A stretch of DNA of 64,000 nt from Paragordius varius. Taxonomy: Eukaryota; Nematomorpha. A program made the translations under genes and the position numbers. The notes below the pieces were generated by a model. That model was not told the origin of the DNA and searched no databases. It saw only the letters and a list, made by a program, of their open reading frames with translations. The stretch covers positions 9,114,001 through 9,178,000 of the forward strand of contig OZ176056.1 in NCBI GenBank assembly GCA_964247055.1, written 5' to 3'. This document shows, piece after piece, positions 52,101 through 64,000 of the stretch (position 1 is its first letter; the number at the start of each line of letters is the position of its first letter).

Positions 52101-53301
52101 GTTATTATGGGCGCCTCGTTTCGAAACACGGGACAAATTGAACAGTTGTGTGGATGTGATCTATTAACTATTAGGTTTGTTTTTATTTGAATTTTAGTTT
52201 AGAAATCATATTTTTTTATATATCTTAAAAAATAACTTTTTTAAAAAGTAACCTGAGAACGCTATCAATCTAATTAAAATTTTTGATTACGAAGAAGAAA
52301 AAAGAGAAAATCAATATATACCATCAACAGTTTAAATTCTTTACCCTAAAAATAAATTATATGTTTTTGAACTAATATAACTCATTATTAATCTGAAATA
52401 TATTTTTATGGCATATTTTTTTTAGTGTTATTTAAATTAAAAACAAAATTTTTATTTTTTAAAAATATATGAATTAATCCTAAAAAAACATATATTTTAT
52501 TTGATAGTGAAGTTGAATTGTTTAGGTGTGAATTGAATTTTGTTAGGGTGAACTTGAATTGTAAATGGTATATATGTAATTTTTATAATTATAATATAAT
52601 TATAATTCTATTTATTACAATGGTTTTTCCAAATCTCATTTCCTTATTTTGTGTCCGAATAAGGTTTATATGGTATAATTAAAAATTTATTTTGCGTGTT
52701 TAACATATTAGTATGGAATGAATGATATATATATTTTTTATATGATTATAGTCCCAAGTTATTGCAAGAGTTGACAGATAAAAACGAACCATTGCAACAA
52801 CATTTGTCAGCCAACAAAAGTATTTCTATCATAGAAAATAGAACTTTTAAAATATCATTTTACAAAATTTTTCATGGTTTTGTTGATTACTTTTATATTT
52901 CATAAAATGAAGAATTTGCCTCAACCCCAAATTTAGTTTTTTAAACCCTTTCAATAAATAATTGGACAAATATACCTATTTTTACTGTCTTTTAACGTAT
53001 TTTTTTTGGATTTGAATTGAAATTTGCCATTTTTAGTAATAATTAAAAAATTTTTCTCTAAATATAAACTCTTAAGCAGCATGCTATAAAATTGATTCAT
53101 ACATAATAATAAACTTGATATCTAGTCCCTTCAGAAACTCCAGTAGCAGGAAAACCTATAACAGAGGCAGAGTTTCGTTGGGAACACAATGAAGATCAAA
53201 TGGCAGTTGAGAAATTGAGTGAGGGCATCAGAAATTTCAATCACGATGCCAATCGTACGAAAGCACTCTTGAAAAAATTTATTCAAGAATCTAAAAAATG
53301 A
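49121..53301 (+). CDS. TALDO1: Transaldolase, 9 exons, 325 aa
   Basis: Cytosolic enzyme of the non-oxidative pentose phosphate pathway; it moves a dihydroxyacetone unit from sedoheptulose 7-phosphate to glyceraldehyde 3-phosphate through a Schiff base. Exons: 49121-49184, 49211-49334, 49538-49645, 49859-49990, 50626-50686, 50925-51039, 52045-52174, 52752-52819, 53126-53301. They sum to 978 nt and phases agree throughout. Family landmarks: VADTGDI with the catalytic Asp near residue 17, [30 protein letters not shown] with the Schiff-base Lys at 131, [31 protein letters not shown] (phosphate-binding Arg) and [13 protein letters not shown]. Length is close to the usual 315-337 aa. The start ATG fits the family N-terminus ([16 protein letters not shown]). 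Intron 1 is only 26 nt. Introns 6 and 7 each carry an inverted-repeat element. The gene appears whole. Confidence 0.97.
49185..49210 (+). other. Apparent 26-nt intron in the transaldolase gene
   Basis: The conserved N-terminus reads to DIQ and resumes with [12 protein letters not shown]. Between them lie 26 nt starting gttaaaat and ending atctttag. Read straight through, the frame hits a TAA at once; removing exactly these bases restores it (A+AG gives Lys). The next shortest introns I measured in the window are about 72-94 nt. Confidence 0.7.
51769..51997. mobile_element. Foldback MITE family D, transaldolase intron 6
   Basis: 229 bp with inverted arms: left 'cagtcatgtatcctttattt', right 'aaataaaggatacatgactg', flanked on both sides by TA. 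Inner parts also pair ('aaatatttgttaaagaatga' with 'cattctttaccaaatatttt'). Tip CAGT plus a TA target site suggests a Tc1/mariner-type non-autonomous element. Confidence 0.85.
52315..52574. mobile_element. MITE family B copy (b5), transaldolase intron 7
   Basis: Ends 'tatataccatcaacagttta' and 'cttgaattgtaaatggtata' are inverted. The interior matches b1 ('aactaatataactcattatt', 'tttttatggcata'). It shows family B is not confined to the peptidase gene. Confidence 0.8.
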
Positions 53302-56160
53302 TAATTTTAGTTTCGCCTTAGAAATTTTTGTTCTATCTAGTTGTAAATTATTATAAAGTCAAAACATTAAAAAAGTATAAGATTAATATTTGTGTAATTA
53401 GTCTTTGTAACTGTAACATACAGATGTTACTAAAACTCTATATTTTATTTCTCTCTAACTTATAGGTTACAAATTAAGGAACGAAAAATATGGGTTTTTT
53501 TGCTAATAAAAAATATTAGTCGTTTACTTTTTATGTTTTGACTTTGTATTTTAATATTTACTGTAATATTAATTTAATATAGCAAATATCAATCAAACAT
53601 TGCTCCACACCTTAGTTGTCATTATTTATTTTTATTATAATTATGTGACTTTTTCAATGTATAAAATATTACTTAGAAATCACATTCTATCCATTTTATG
53701 CACATCTTAGTCAAAAATTCCTAAATAAATTATAAATAACATTGAACTGAATATGAAATTTCAGGCTTTAATATAATTTTTGCGGTCAATAAAAACTTTT
53801 TTTAGTCCCTAACGTTTTTTTAATTCATCTTATCAGATAATCGTTATATTGAGTAAAAGGTTTCAATTAACTAATGTATTGATTGACAATTTAAATAATA
53901 TACACCTCATCAACACAAGAGAAAATAGGAAATAACTTAACAAAGTCACAAAAGACTTTTTAAAAGAAACAGAATACTTTAAAATATCACGCCAAGAAAA
54001 AAACAATAACACATGGACATCACTTTGCATTTTTTTTGTTATATAATTTATAATTATATTTTTCAAATTTTATTTTAATTAATCTTATTATTATTTTTGT
54101 TTTGTTTTAAATCCATTGAAAAAGATACTCTCATGTGTCGAAAATTTTGGATATAGTTTGAGTTTAATAAATTTTACGAGAATACAAATTATTATTTTAA
54201 CATAAAGTTCTCGTTGACAAATTAATGCAATTATATTTGCACAGAAGGGCAAAAAATTAATCAATATGGGAATATCTATTTGTGTTTTGTCAGAGTCATT
54301 AAAAATCTTTTATTAAAAATCAAATAGGGGACAACAGAGTGTCTAACACAAATGGCTTCTTGGCCGCATTTTCAGCTCCGAAATTTGTGGCGCATTTAAA
54401 ATTATAACAATTGGACATCATAAATATAGGTATCTTTACGGTTTTCGTTTATAAAAATTTTTGATAAATGATAATTTTTACCTTAAACTCAAACATTACG
54501 ATATCCAATTTAAACGTATGATGTGGTATATATAAATATTGAGCGTTTTCAAAATAACCATTTACCGAACAAATTCTGTCAATAAATGTAATATAAAAAA
54601 TATTCTGAATAAATTATGATTAAAAATAATATATTTATAATTTTCTAAAAGGTTTTCTTAAATTATAAATTTTTTATTAATTTGATTTTTATCAATTTTT
54701 TGCGGGCTCTATAATTGGATTGTCCAATGCGGCCCGGCCCGTTGTATTACCTCAGTATTTTAAATTAAACCTTACGTATTATATCACGTCAGAATTTTAA
54801 TAACCGTTTTTTTGCTTCTAAATTGGGGTCAAATTTGTAAAAATTTTTAATTATATTCAACGTAAACACGAAAACAAACTCCGAGATATGTTAATCATTG
54901 TCTAATTATATAAAAAAATCAAAGTATTTAGGCCGTTTCCACCATGCTAAATATCATGCACTCGCTTGAAAAATTATTTTTTGTTATTTTTATCGCGCTA
55001 TCTCGGAATTTTTGCGTCATTTTAAGGGAACTTATTATTTAAAAACCGTTCAATTTTTCCTTTTCGGAACCTAAATTTTGAATTTAAAAAGTTTTGCTTC
55101 TTAAATATTGTTTGTGTTATAGTAATTAATATTTTTGGATAAATCCATTAATTTTTACCCAAAAAATTTATTTAATATAATGTGGGCAAAATTTGCCATT
55201 TTTTGATATGTACATACCACAAAAGTGGAAATATCTTTCTTAAATCAATCATAAGTCCAAAACAAGCACAGTGTAATCCTGAACATTTTCTATCAGATTA
55301 TATATCATCAGAGTATTTTTCAAAACCTTCAATTTTGACATTGTAATTTGTAATTACAATTTTACAAATAACACAAAATTAAAAGACAACTATACTCTTT
55401 TAAAACTTGATAATTCCTATATAAGCAGCGATGCAACTAGGGTTGGGCTGACCAAGTCATGACTCGGCCAATTGTCAGTGACTATTTATGTTTTGACCAT
55501 GGTTATTGAAAAAAACTGTTTGTTGAAAAAATGCTAGTAAATTTTTTTTGGAAGAGAAGTCGTAAGATTTTATTGTTTTTTTAATATATTTTTTTAAAAA
55601 TATAAATTAAATATCTAAATATTATTTAACAATATTAAAAATTGTTAAACATACCTCTTTATAACATAAGTATTTAAGCATATCCAGTTATTTCGAAAAA
55701 CAAAACAATATAGCACTTTGCAAAATATGCAATTCCATATATGTGAACCAAAAATGAAAAGCATCATAAAATTGGATATTTTAATACTCTATACCCTATT
55801 TCGCAACCCTAGGGATAAGTTAATTTTTGAATCATAGAAAGATATAATTACATTTTTTCTCTACAATTAAAATTACTGTAAGTCTCGTTTTCTAGATTGT
55901 TAATGTTGTTAATAAATCAACACAAATAACAAAAATATTTAAAATACAATTATAAAGATATCGTATAATTTACACTTTATTAAGATATTCACCTAGTATA
56001 AGGCATATTTAAATGTCTTTTTTATAAAATCGCATATAAAATACTAATTATACTAAAATAATGCGATTAGATATTTTATAACGTAGTACAAAATTAAACT
56101 TTGCCTGTTTTTACACCATCGGTGTAATATATTAAGTTTCTAGAACAAACTATTCTGATG
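53302..56160. other. Intergenic, no gene recognised
   Basis: AT-rich. There are family A-like scraps at about 53450-53573 (ending ttttaatatttactgta) and 55375-55422 ('taaaagacaactatactctt'). GC-richer islands at 54340-54400 and 54705-54750 ('caatgcggcccggcccgttg') have no recognised identity. Confidence 0.5.
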
Positions 56161-56166
56161 AAATAT

Positions 56167-56169
56167 AAG

Positions 56170-56196
<27 letters not shown>
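56167..56196. repeat. (TA)n tract at the edge of a foldback element
   Basis: About 14 TA dinucleotides directly before the left end of the foldback element; TA-rich tracts are natural targets for TA-specific transposons. Confidence 0.85.
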
Positions 56197-56200
<4 letters not shown>

Positions 56201-57287
56201 TGTGCAAAAAGAGGGTCATTTTGATTTAACGAAAAAATTTTTTTTCATGAGATAGCTTATGACTAGTGAATTCATTTTCCGCCAAAATTATAATTTGTTG
56301 AGAACCTAGTTAAATATTGAGAGAAAATCGAAATCGGGCAAAAATGAAAATTTAAGGATAATTAAAAAAAATAATCATATTTCCTAAAATCATATACTTA
56401 GGGTTTCTATAAAATAAGCTCAAAAAAATGGCGTTTTTCTTTTAACACACTCACATTAATTATTAACTAGATAAACTCACTATTGAAATCTTAACATCTA
56501 TAGTTTATTCAGTAGAAAAACTTTATTTTAAAATAAAACCAAAAAATTTTGTTTTATATTTTTACATATTTTTGTCATCTGGTTTGTGATTGTATAAAAA
56601 ATTTATACTATTTTATTGGAATGTTAAAATCCCATTTACAAATATTAATTTGTCATAAAACAGACTTGTTACAGCGATTTGTAAGAATTGTTGGTTGATA
56701 TTCCACTACTTTTAAATCCTATTTTGCAAAATTAATATACTTAATAATTCCCACTAATATAAAAGAACCCAAAATAAAACAGTTTTTATAAACTCATAAA
56801 CCAGATGACAAAAAAATGCAAAAATAAAAAATATTTTTAGTTTTATTTTGATATATAAGTATTTTAAAATATAAATGTTAAGATTTTAATAGTGATTTTA
56901 GGTAGGAAATAATTTTAAAAAATTATTTTAATATAGTTTCATATTAATTTTTTTTATCTTTTAATGTGATAAAAGTAAAACGGCATCTTTTGACCTAAAA
57001 TTTTATGGAAACCCTAACTATATGATTTTAGGCTAACTATATATTGAAAATATCTCCTAAAATGATAATAAACGATAATATTTCGGATTTTATCATTATT
57101 TTTTGAAATATCCTTAATTTTCACTTTTTGCCCGATTTCGATTTTCTCTCAATATTTCAAAAATTAGGTTGTCAACAAATAAAAGTTTTTGCGGCAAATG
57201 AATGCGCTGATTATAAGCTATCGGATGAAAAAAAATTTTTTGTTAAAAATTTTTTGCACACAGTGTATAGAAAAATATCTGGATTAC
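56195..57287. mobile_element. Foldback element, about 1.1 kb, Tc1/mariner-like ends
   Basis: Two arms of about 500 bp fold on each other around about 56640-56760. Outer tips: 'tacaatgtgtgcaaaaa' on the left and 'ttttttgcacacagtgta' on the right. Shared inner blocks include 'gagagaaaatcgaaatcggg' against 'cccgatttcgattttctctc', and 'tttttgtcatctggttt' against 'aaaccagatgacaaaaa'. Tips of TACA-TGTGTGCAAAA with flanking TA resemble Tc1/mariner termini (established pattern; the assignment is inference). The right arm has extra sequence near 57035-57105. No transposase is present. Confidence 0.8.
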
Positions 57288-58740
57288 ACTGGACAACAAT
57301 TTTTTCTGCCAGTCGAGTTTTTTGCATTTTCTGATATTTAGTATCATTTTAACAGTATATCTGAAATAAAAATTATAACTCCTTGGAAGAATTTTGTATT
57401 ATTTGATTTTTTTGATTATGCGCCCTCTTTATCCAAATTTTACTAAAAAATGTTTTTCTTTGAAAATATACAAGTAATGCACATTTGTAATATATCATTC
57501 GAAAGAGTAATAAAAACTCTATAAAATGCATACTAATATGTATTACATCGACAGTTAATATTGGACACAAAGAGCGACAAACGCGCGAACCGAGAGCATT
57601 TTTTTTAATTATTATATTTTTAAAACTAATGGATGAAAATACCTCAAACTTTGTTTGGATGGTGATGAATTTCCAAAAAAGATAACACAAGAAAGTTTTT
57701 TTGATTAAAACATTTTTTATTGCTTTTATGTCACTCAAAACAGCCATTTTTAAGTTTTTGTTTTTTAAAAATTACCATCTCAACAATATTAATTTATTTT
57801 CTTTAAGAGGCTGATAATTTCGAAATTTTAAAGATAAAAACAAAGTTTAAGGTATTTTTGATCTTTTGTAGCCATTTTGTAATAAATTTACAGTTATAAC
57901 TATGCATTTTAGTATCCACTAGGTAAAATATTTATGATAATAATATTTTTTCTTAAAAAAGCAAACCAAAAGCTTGTTCAAACATTTTTTTAGATTAAAT
58001 ACTAATATAACCCTAATAATAATATTAAAATAATTTATATGATTTTCAAATTGGTGAAAATTCTTGCCTTATTTAAGGATTGAAAATTTCGACCATTTAA
58101 ATCCAAATAACTTTTACATCCGATTAATTTAAATGACTTACTACCATTTAAAAGATGCAGTTTTTTGCGCTCTTTCGAATGATATAAAATACATGGCTTT
58201 ATATCTAAAACTTTAAATTTTCGAAATTTTGAGTTTAATGTTAAATCGAGGCCAAAAATTATCGATAACTCTAATATAAAAAAATTCTTTCATGCTAGAC
58301 CAATTTTCTTTTCAAATATACTAATTATGTACTTTAATGAAATAAATTTTAAATTTACAATAATGGCAGTTAAAAAAAGTTAAAATTTGTTGTCTAGTGT
58401 TATCATGGTGCTTTTGGTTTTAACCTTTACGAGTTATTAAAGAAAGTTATAAACACTTTTGTGGTGTGTGATCCGTTTATTTTTTTTAAAAAATATTTTT
58501 TGGTGAATGCTATATGCTTTATTTCAAATATCACTAATATATAACATAAACTACATATAAAAAGCAAAACAATTTTTAAAAATATTAAATGTGGGTTCTG
58601 AAAATCCCAAATTTTTTGGCCCTTTTGAAATGGACTATTCTCTTAACATAAATGCAAAATTCCGACATTGTGCAATAATTTTAAATATATTCTAAATGAT
58701 ATCAACTATATTTTTTAAAAAATGCATACTTTCAAATTAA
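57288..58740. other. Non-genic region with weak dyads
   Basis: Short inverted pairs occur: 'aatacctcaaactttgtt' at about 57640 with 'aacaaagtttaaggtatt' at about 57838, and 'atatcattcgaaagag' near 57495 with 'ctctttcgaatgatat' near 58170. These suggest a decayed larger palindrome. No gene was recognised. Confidence 0.4.
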
Positions 58741-58744
58741 ATTT

Positions 58745-59075
58745 TTAGATTTTGTTAAAGCGTACTTCATACTATTTTGAGCACGATGGAAACAATGTAA
58801 ACCGCTGAGATGTAACATTTTATATATATAATTCGAATGCTAATTTTTCAATCAAAATTTTGATTTAATTATTTTAGTTTCTAATTTATGTTAAATAATA
58901 ATTGTTTTTTACAAAAATTCACCAAAATTGCAAACAAATCTTTAAATTAAAATTCTGAATGTTCAACATCATCGAATTATTTATAAAAAGGGTTTTATTA
59001 TATCTTAAAGCGTTATAGTTTCCATCATGCTTCAAAATCGCTAGAAGTACGCTTCAACAAAATATCTCAAATTTG
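58745..59075. repeat. Short foldback repeat
   Basis: 'gattttgttaaagcgtactt' (about 58748) pairs with 'aagtacgcttcaacaaaata' (about 59045). 'ttttgagcacgatggaaac' pairs with 'gtttccatcatgcttcaaaa'. Arms are about 100 bp around a 120-bp centre. Confidence 0.65.
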
Positions 59076-59753
59076 TTTATGGATAAAATGAGAAAATTAA
59101 TAAAATTAAAGTTTAGGAAAAAAAATAAGTAATATTATACGTCCCACCTAATGAGTATAGAAAACGTAAAAACTCTTAATTTTTACGAAAAAAAGGTTAT
59201 TTCGAAATCATATGCCATATATAATAAATTTTAAATAATAGTTACGGTAACTATTTTAAATATTTCCGTTTGATAATTATAACCAAAAAAATTTCTAAAC
59301 TTGATTAACATTTATTAAACTATCATAAATTAATTTTGTTAATTTTGATTATGAATTTTGAGGCACCCTTTTTGGGGAAGCCCTGAGTGAAAGAGCCATT
59401 AGCCTGAATCTTACGATGTTAAGTCCGAGATTTATGGTTTCGCCACTGCGCGAAAGGCTGCAATCCTAACTTTGATGTATAATTCACAGAAAATAAAAAT
59501 TAACTACAAGGCCCATCTTAGTTTATTACCGCAAAATGAACCATTTCTTTACAAATTATGGGGTTATTTTTACAAAGGGCACTATATTAAGCTCTAAAAT
59601 ATTTTTTTAATAAAGGTAATTAATATATATTTATAAAAAATTAATTTTTTTGATTTCAAAAAGCAGTACAAAAGTTGGCCCAGTACAGGCGCATTTTCCT
59701 GAAAACCCAGTACTGTATTGCAAAAAACAGCCTATCTGGTCACATTATACTAA

Positions 59754-59973
59754 AATCAGGAAATAACAAAATTTTACGAACGAACCGTAAAAACATAAAA
59801 ACAAATATTTTTTGTAAAAAAATAGTATATTTTTTAAATCTTATTTTTTTGAAAAATGGATATATGCTTTAACACTATTATACGATTGTAATTAAATAAA
59901 TTATATGGGAACAATTTAGCCAAAGTGTTTTCTTTTAAAAATATTTGCTATCCGTATATATTCAATTTTACTA
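59754..59973. mobile_element. MITE family A copy, diverged
   Basis: 'ccgtaaaaacataaaaacaa' on the left and 'tatccgtatatattcaattt' then tactata on the right match the two family A arms. Strongly diverged. Confidence 0.5.
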
Positions 59974-60540
59974 TATAAATATGAGCCTAGATGTTAATTT
60001 AAAGTAACTATTAAACGGCTGTCACTGAAAAATCTTTTATTGGTGTTTGTAGGGACAGCAAGGACGGTCCGGACATATTTTTTTAAATTTAATTCAAACG
60101 ATTGCCTTAGTGGGATTATTAAAATTTCGCCAATTATGTGTATATAGGCCAAAAAAAGTCAGTCATCATACATTGAATGATTTAAAACGACATTCAACAC
60201 GTGTTTAATGTAACAAACCTAACAAATAATTATCTACATGTATAATATATAATTTATTAAACATGATCAATTAATTAATTATTTCAAAAATTGAATTCCT
60301 GCTATCAGTAAATGGCTTTTACGCCTTCCAATCTATCGTTTGAATAAATTACCTAATAATATTAAATTTATTATATATATAAATTGTTTTATAGCATAAC
60401 TATGTTTTAAATTTTACGTATAGTTTCATAAAAAATTCAATTACTAAACCATTTTCTGTTGTTGTGTCCATTCCTTCATCTATAGTTTTTTTAGCAAACC
60501 GAATTTTAAGGGACTCCACATCAAATATATTCCAGTCTAA

Positions 60541-60652
60541 AACATTTTGTTTTATTAAAAAAATCAAGATTAATGAATATGATTGTCCTTTCGAAAATTA
60601 TTTGTCATTTAATAATTTTACGTTTTGTCCGTATAATATCAATTTTCATTGT
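60541..60652. mobile_element. MITE family A, right half only
   Basis: 'gattgtcctttcgaaaatta' then 'ttttacgttttgtccgtata' and the tip 'atcaattttcattgta' match the right arm. The left half was not found. Confidence 0.6.
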
Positions 60653-60949
60653 ATTTTCAAAAATGTCTACATTCATTCAAAAAGATGCGCACAATTATCT
60701 TTATTTTATATTTTTTTTGTTTTATTTTAAGTATATTAATATTCCAAATCATAACTTCTTATGCCCAGTTGTAAAGATGGGTATGTTATTAATTATATAT
60801 ATTTATTTTTTTGGTTGATTATTTGGATTCATTTTTTTTTCATTTAATTTTTAAATACTATATATTTTAGTATTAATTTTTTATCTATTATTATTTTTAT
60901 TAATTGTTTTTTATTTTTTATGGGTATTTGTAAAGCGTACAGGCCAGAC

Positions 60950-63235
60950 CTGGCCAGTACTCGGACATAGAGGCCAATAGGGATAAAGTTGTGGAATGTG
61001 TTTTGCCAGTATAAATGTTGGTTCATTAAGAAGTAATCAATATGAATTAGGGTAAAAAGGTAAATTTATTGTGCATTCAGGAGGCTAGATACCGGGGAAA
61101 TAGTACTAGGACGTTAGAGTGTAATTACAAAATGTTTTATTCAGGTTCTATTAGTTACAGTGGGGTCACTATTATAGTGTGTCCAAGATTTTTCTAATTT
61201 GAGGTTAGACGAACCATATATAAATATTGGCCTATGGGTTTTCGTCTTTAGAGTTTGTGTTCCCCAGATAGGATTGACTAAAAAAATAAATTTTATGATT
61301 TGTTAGACGGAGAAATGACTTCATTAACGAAAGACAGAGAAATTATATTTTGTGGTAATTTCAACGGGCACGTGGGACAAAAGAGAAGAGGGTTTAAGCC
61401 TTGCCTGGCGGAAAATGCTACGGAATGAAGAAGGGGCTAGTTTATAAAGATTTGCTCAATCTTATCTATAACAAATACCTTTTTTACAAATGGAATAGCT
61501 ATTTAATTACCTATGAAAGTGGAGTTAAGAAGTCAAAAATCGATTATATCCTTGTGCCACGAAAGTCTTTAAAGTATGTTGTGTAGGCAAATTCATACCT
61601 AACCAAGAGATTAGCACACAACATAATTTAATTATTGTATATATATATGACAGATATACCAATAAATGCTAATAAGCTTATAGCGCCGAGGGTAATTATA
61701 TTGGATTCCTTAAGAAACAGTAAAGAAAGATTTGTAGAAACGGTAGGTATACTGGACAGGAACAGCAATCCAGAAAGTGTTTAATCTCAGGTGCTAAAAT
61801 TAGATAGGCGGAAGTTGAGGTGTTTGAAATGAAAGGTGGTAAAAATAAGGTTGATAGAGAGGCATGGCTGAAAGACGAAAAAATAATTCTGAAATCGCGA
61901 GAGAAAAGAAAATCTTTTAAAATGTGGAGGTTTACCCACCATGTAGAAGACACGGAAAAATATAAAAGGATTAATATGGAATTTAAAAGGCTTGTGCAAA
62001 TGGTGAAAATAGAAAATACGGAATCACTATATGAGGATTTATACATGCAACGTCTAAACAAAGATTTTAAAATTGCTCGACGAAGACACAGAAGAAAGCT
62101 GGACTTGCCCCCTTACGCGACCGCTATTAAAGACAAAAACGGAAAATTACTCGTTAAGGAAGAGATTGAAGAGGTAGAAAGAATATTTCCAGAACCTTGA
62201 ATTGGGCGTTAGTGAAACGAAAAAACCCGAAACCAGACTATGTAGCTGCGCATATTGAAAGCATAAAGAAGTCCAGGTTGGTTTAGAAGAAATGCCTATA
62301 AATAAAACTGCAAGTCCAAAGGATATCATAAACTGTTGGAAAATGTCTGAGAAAGGTATTAAATTATTAACGAATATTTTTACTAATGTAGTTACTACAG
62401 GTATGATACCATCCGAATGGAAGGAATGTTTCACTGTTCTTTTTAAGGTTAAAGGAATATTAATGATTGTAATAATTACAGAGGGATAAGATTGATGTCG
62501 CATAAAATGAAAGTTATTCGAAATAATACCAGATAAACGAATTAGAAAATGGTTAGTATAGAAGGAATCAATTTGGTTTTTATCTGGGAAAGTCCATCAA
62601 CGATCCGATTCACCCAGTAAGAATGCTATTGCATATATAAAGGATTTTCATGGTATTTTTATCGATATTAAAAAGGCGTTTGACAAGATAACGAAAAAAA
62701 GTTCCTGAAAGTTACACAAAATTCTAAAAAGTATGTACGGATCTCACCATGCCAAAGTTAAAACACACCAAGGAGTGTCAGATCCTATTGAAATAAACCA
62801 GGACGTCTCTCAGGAATAAGCAATCAGTCCGTTACTATTTATAATATGCATGGACGAAATTTCAAAAGAAGTGGGGCAACATGGTGGCTGGTATTTTCTT
62901 TATGCAGACGACCTAATAGTTCTGTTAGACGAGTTGCATGAATTAAAAAAATTGTGAGCAAATGGTTTGATGTGTTACGACGGTGCGCAAAAGTTAATAA
63001 AAGGAAAAAGAAACTAAAATTTTGGTGGGAAAAAATGAGAAATGGAAAGAAGGTTGGGCATCAAAAGGTCACGAGGTACGCAAATATTTAGCGATTTTAG
63101 CAGCAGATGGTTCTTTAACACATGATATAAATCTAAGAATTCGAAATAGTTGGACAAATTATATAAAGATTTTAAATGTTCTGTGCGATAAAAATATTGA
63201 TCTATATTTAGAGCGCTGTTGTACATCCAACAAGG
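60950..63235 (+). mobile_element. Decayed RTE-like LINE with endonuclease and reverse transcriptase
   Basis: Pieces in order: an APE-endonuclease start (INVGSLRSN, about 61010-61040), KMFYSG...GVTIIV (61125-61185), DREIIFCGNFNGHVG (about 61335-61380), LITYESGVKKSKIDYILV (about 61505-61558), a basic linker ending DKNGKLLVKEEIEEV (61820-62200), and reverse transcriptase segments MPINKTASPKDII...MIPSEWKE (62289-62430), FIDIKKAFDKI (about 62659-62690), then SPLLFIICMDEI with YADD at 62901-62912. It closes with ADGSL...RIRNSW...VLCDKNI. The endonuclease-RT order and the ADGSL/VLCDK tail resemble RTE/BovB-type LINEs. Many frameshifts and stops make it dead, although the YADD catalytic motif is still readable. 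No clean 5' end was found. Confidence 0.85.
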
Positions 63236-63289
63236 ATGTACAACTCACAGAGATGAAACAATTATCTTGACAGAAAATCCAAACTCATT

Positions 63290-63770
63290 AACGCTCATAC
63301 TACAACATTTTTTAGATGTCAAAATGAGCCACAGATTAATCTTTCAAAAACAAAGATATTTTACAAATTAACCTAAATGCAAACGCTTCAAAACTGTTAA
63401 CGGAAATTCTATTGAAACAGTCAAAAATTACACAAATCTTGGGAGTATAATACCTGACTATAATAATTGTACTCCCGAGATTAAACGGATGATCGCTATG
63501 GCCAAAACGTCCCATGATATAAGCTTAAAAACTAAAATTCGCACAAATACATTCGTTTTTCCAACATTTCCCTACGGGTGTAAAGGTTGGACCTTAAAAA
63601 ATCCGACTAACGGACTCTGGATGTGGAGAAAACTCCTGCAAATAAACTAACAACACAAAATTATGAGATCTAACTAAAAGTCCTTGATGTTGGGAAAGCT
63701 TAATGCACGTAAAGAAGGATACGGTGATTGGTCAATAATGTAAAAGAAACCAATGCAACCTTGGCAAACT
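63290..63770 (+). mobile_element. 3' fragment of a second, different LINE
   Basis: Encodes NYTNLGSIIP..CTPEIKRMIAMAK, then SLKTKIRTNTFVFPTFPYGCKGWTLK and a frameshifted MWRKLLQ. This is the post-RT tail ('LGS...EIKRRIAMAK...LKTKIR...YGCE.WTL') of a LINE group different from the RTE-like tail that ends just before it. Its own RT domain is absent. Confidence 0.75.
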
Positions 63771-64000
63771 CAACATTAAAATTAAAAATCGCAATCTTTG
63801 GAAAGTCTTATCTACAATTTTGCAAAAAGTCGACCTCGACTTGTAGCAATTCATACATACAATTTGATGTGTTATTGTGACAATTAAAAATAGAAGAGCT
63901 ATTTAAAAAACCATGATAGGAAATCTTTGGTAAAATTAAAATATATGGTATTAGGTATCATTTATTGAATCATATTCATTGTATAATTATTAAATATCCC
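63771..64000. other. Right end of window, nothing recognised
   Basis: AT-rich sequence; it may include the 3' untranslated part of the LINE fragment. Confidence 0.4.

Larger units (their letters stand above)
59076..60949. other. Non-genic region with family A remnants
   Basis: No gene recognised. A GC-richer island at about 59355-59475 ('gcctgaatcttacgatgtta') has no known match to me. Two family A remnants are listed separately. Confidence 0.45.

Noticed and set aside
57373-57747. 124-residue minus-strand open frame
   Set aside because: Low-complexity Ile/Lys/Phe-rich translation of AT-rich DNA that overlaps weak dyads; no family resemblance.
60573-60818. Open frames around 60464-60818
   Set aside because: They read through the right arm of a family A element and AT-rich flank.

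Overview
This is an AT-rich eukaryotic window, most likely from an invertebrate animal. The evidence is a spliced M13 zinc metallopeptidase gene with 22 exons, a spliced transaldolase gene with 9 exons, GT-AG introns from 26 nt to about 3 kb, asparagine-rich protein segments, decayed non-LTR retrotransposons and many short TA-flanked inverted-repeat elements. There are no operons, bacterial signals, tRNA or rRNA genes that I can recognise. The species cannot be fixed from the sequence alone.

Layout. 1-25985 is a tandem satellite array of about 46 units averaging about 573 bp. It has higher-order structure: a duplicated 3-unit block, a 4-unit block whose second copy has grown to 6 units, a unit carrying a 112-bp internal inversion that recurs 7405 bp away, and a scrambled edge on the gene side. 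26372-43291 (minus strand) is one complete neprilysin/endothelin-converting-enzyme-like gene. Its splice phases agree across all 22 exons and give a 1291-residue type II membrane peptidase. Its introns are packed with two families of small inverted-repeat elements (called A and B here). 43292-49120 is mostly intergenic, with an (AT)n tract, a possible two-exon membrane-protein gene end (45614-46080) and a 1-kb foldback element. 49121-53301 (plus strand) is a complete transaldolase gene with an apparent 26-nt intron. 53302-60900 holds no recognisable gene but several foldback elements, one with Tc1/mariner-like ends. 60950-63770 holds a decayed RTE-like LINE followed directly by the tail of a different LINE.

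The two real genes are unrelated in function. The peptidase would cleave peptides outside the cell and transaldolase works in the cytosolic pentose phosphate pathway. What links the region is the repeat load. Element A and B ends lie repeatedly a few bases upstream of 3' splice sites of the peptidase gene, and one intron is nearly all element A. Exon boundaries were found by reading splice sites and protein-family conservation by eye; no alignment or search was run.
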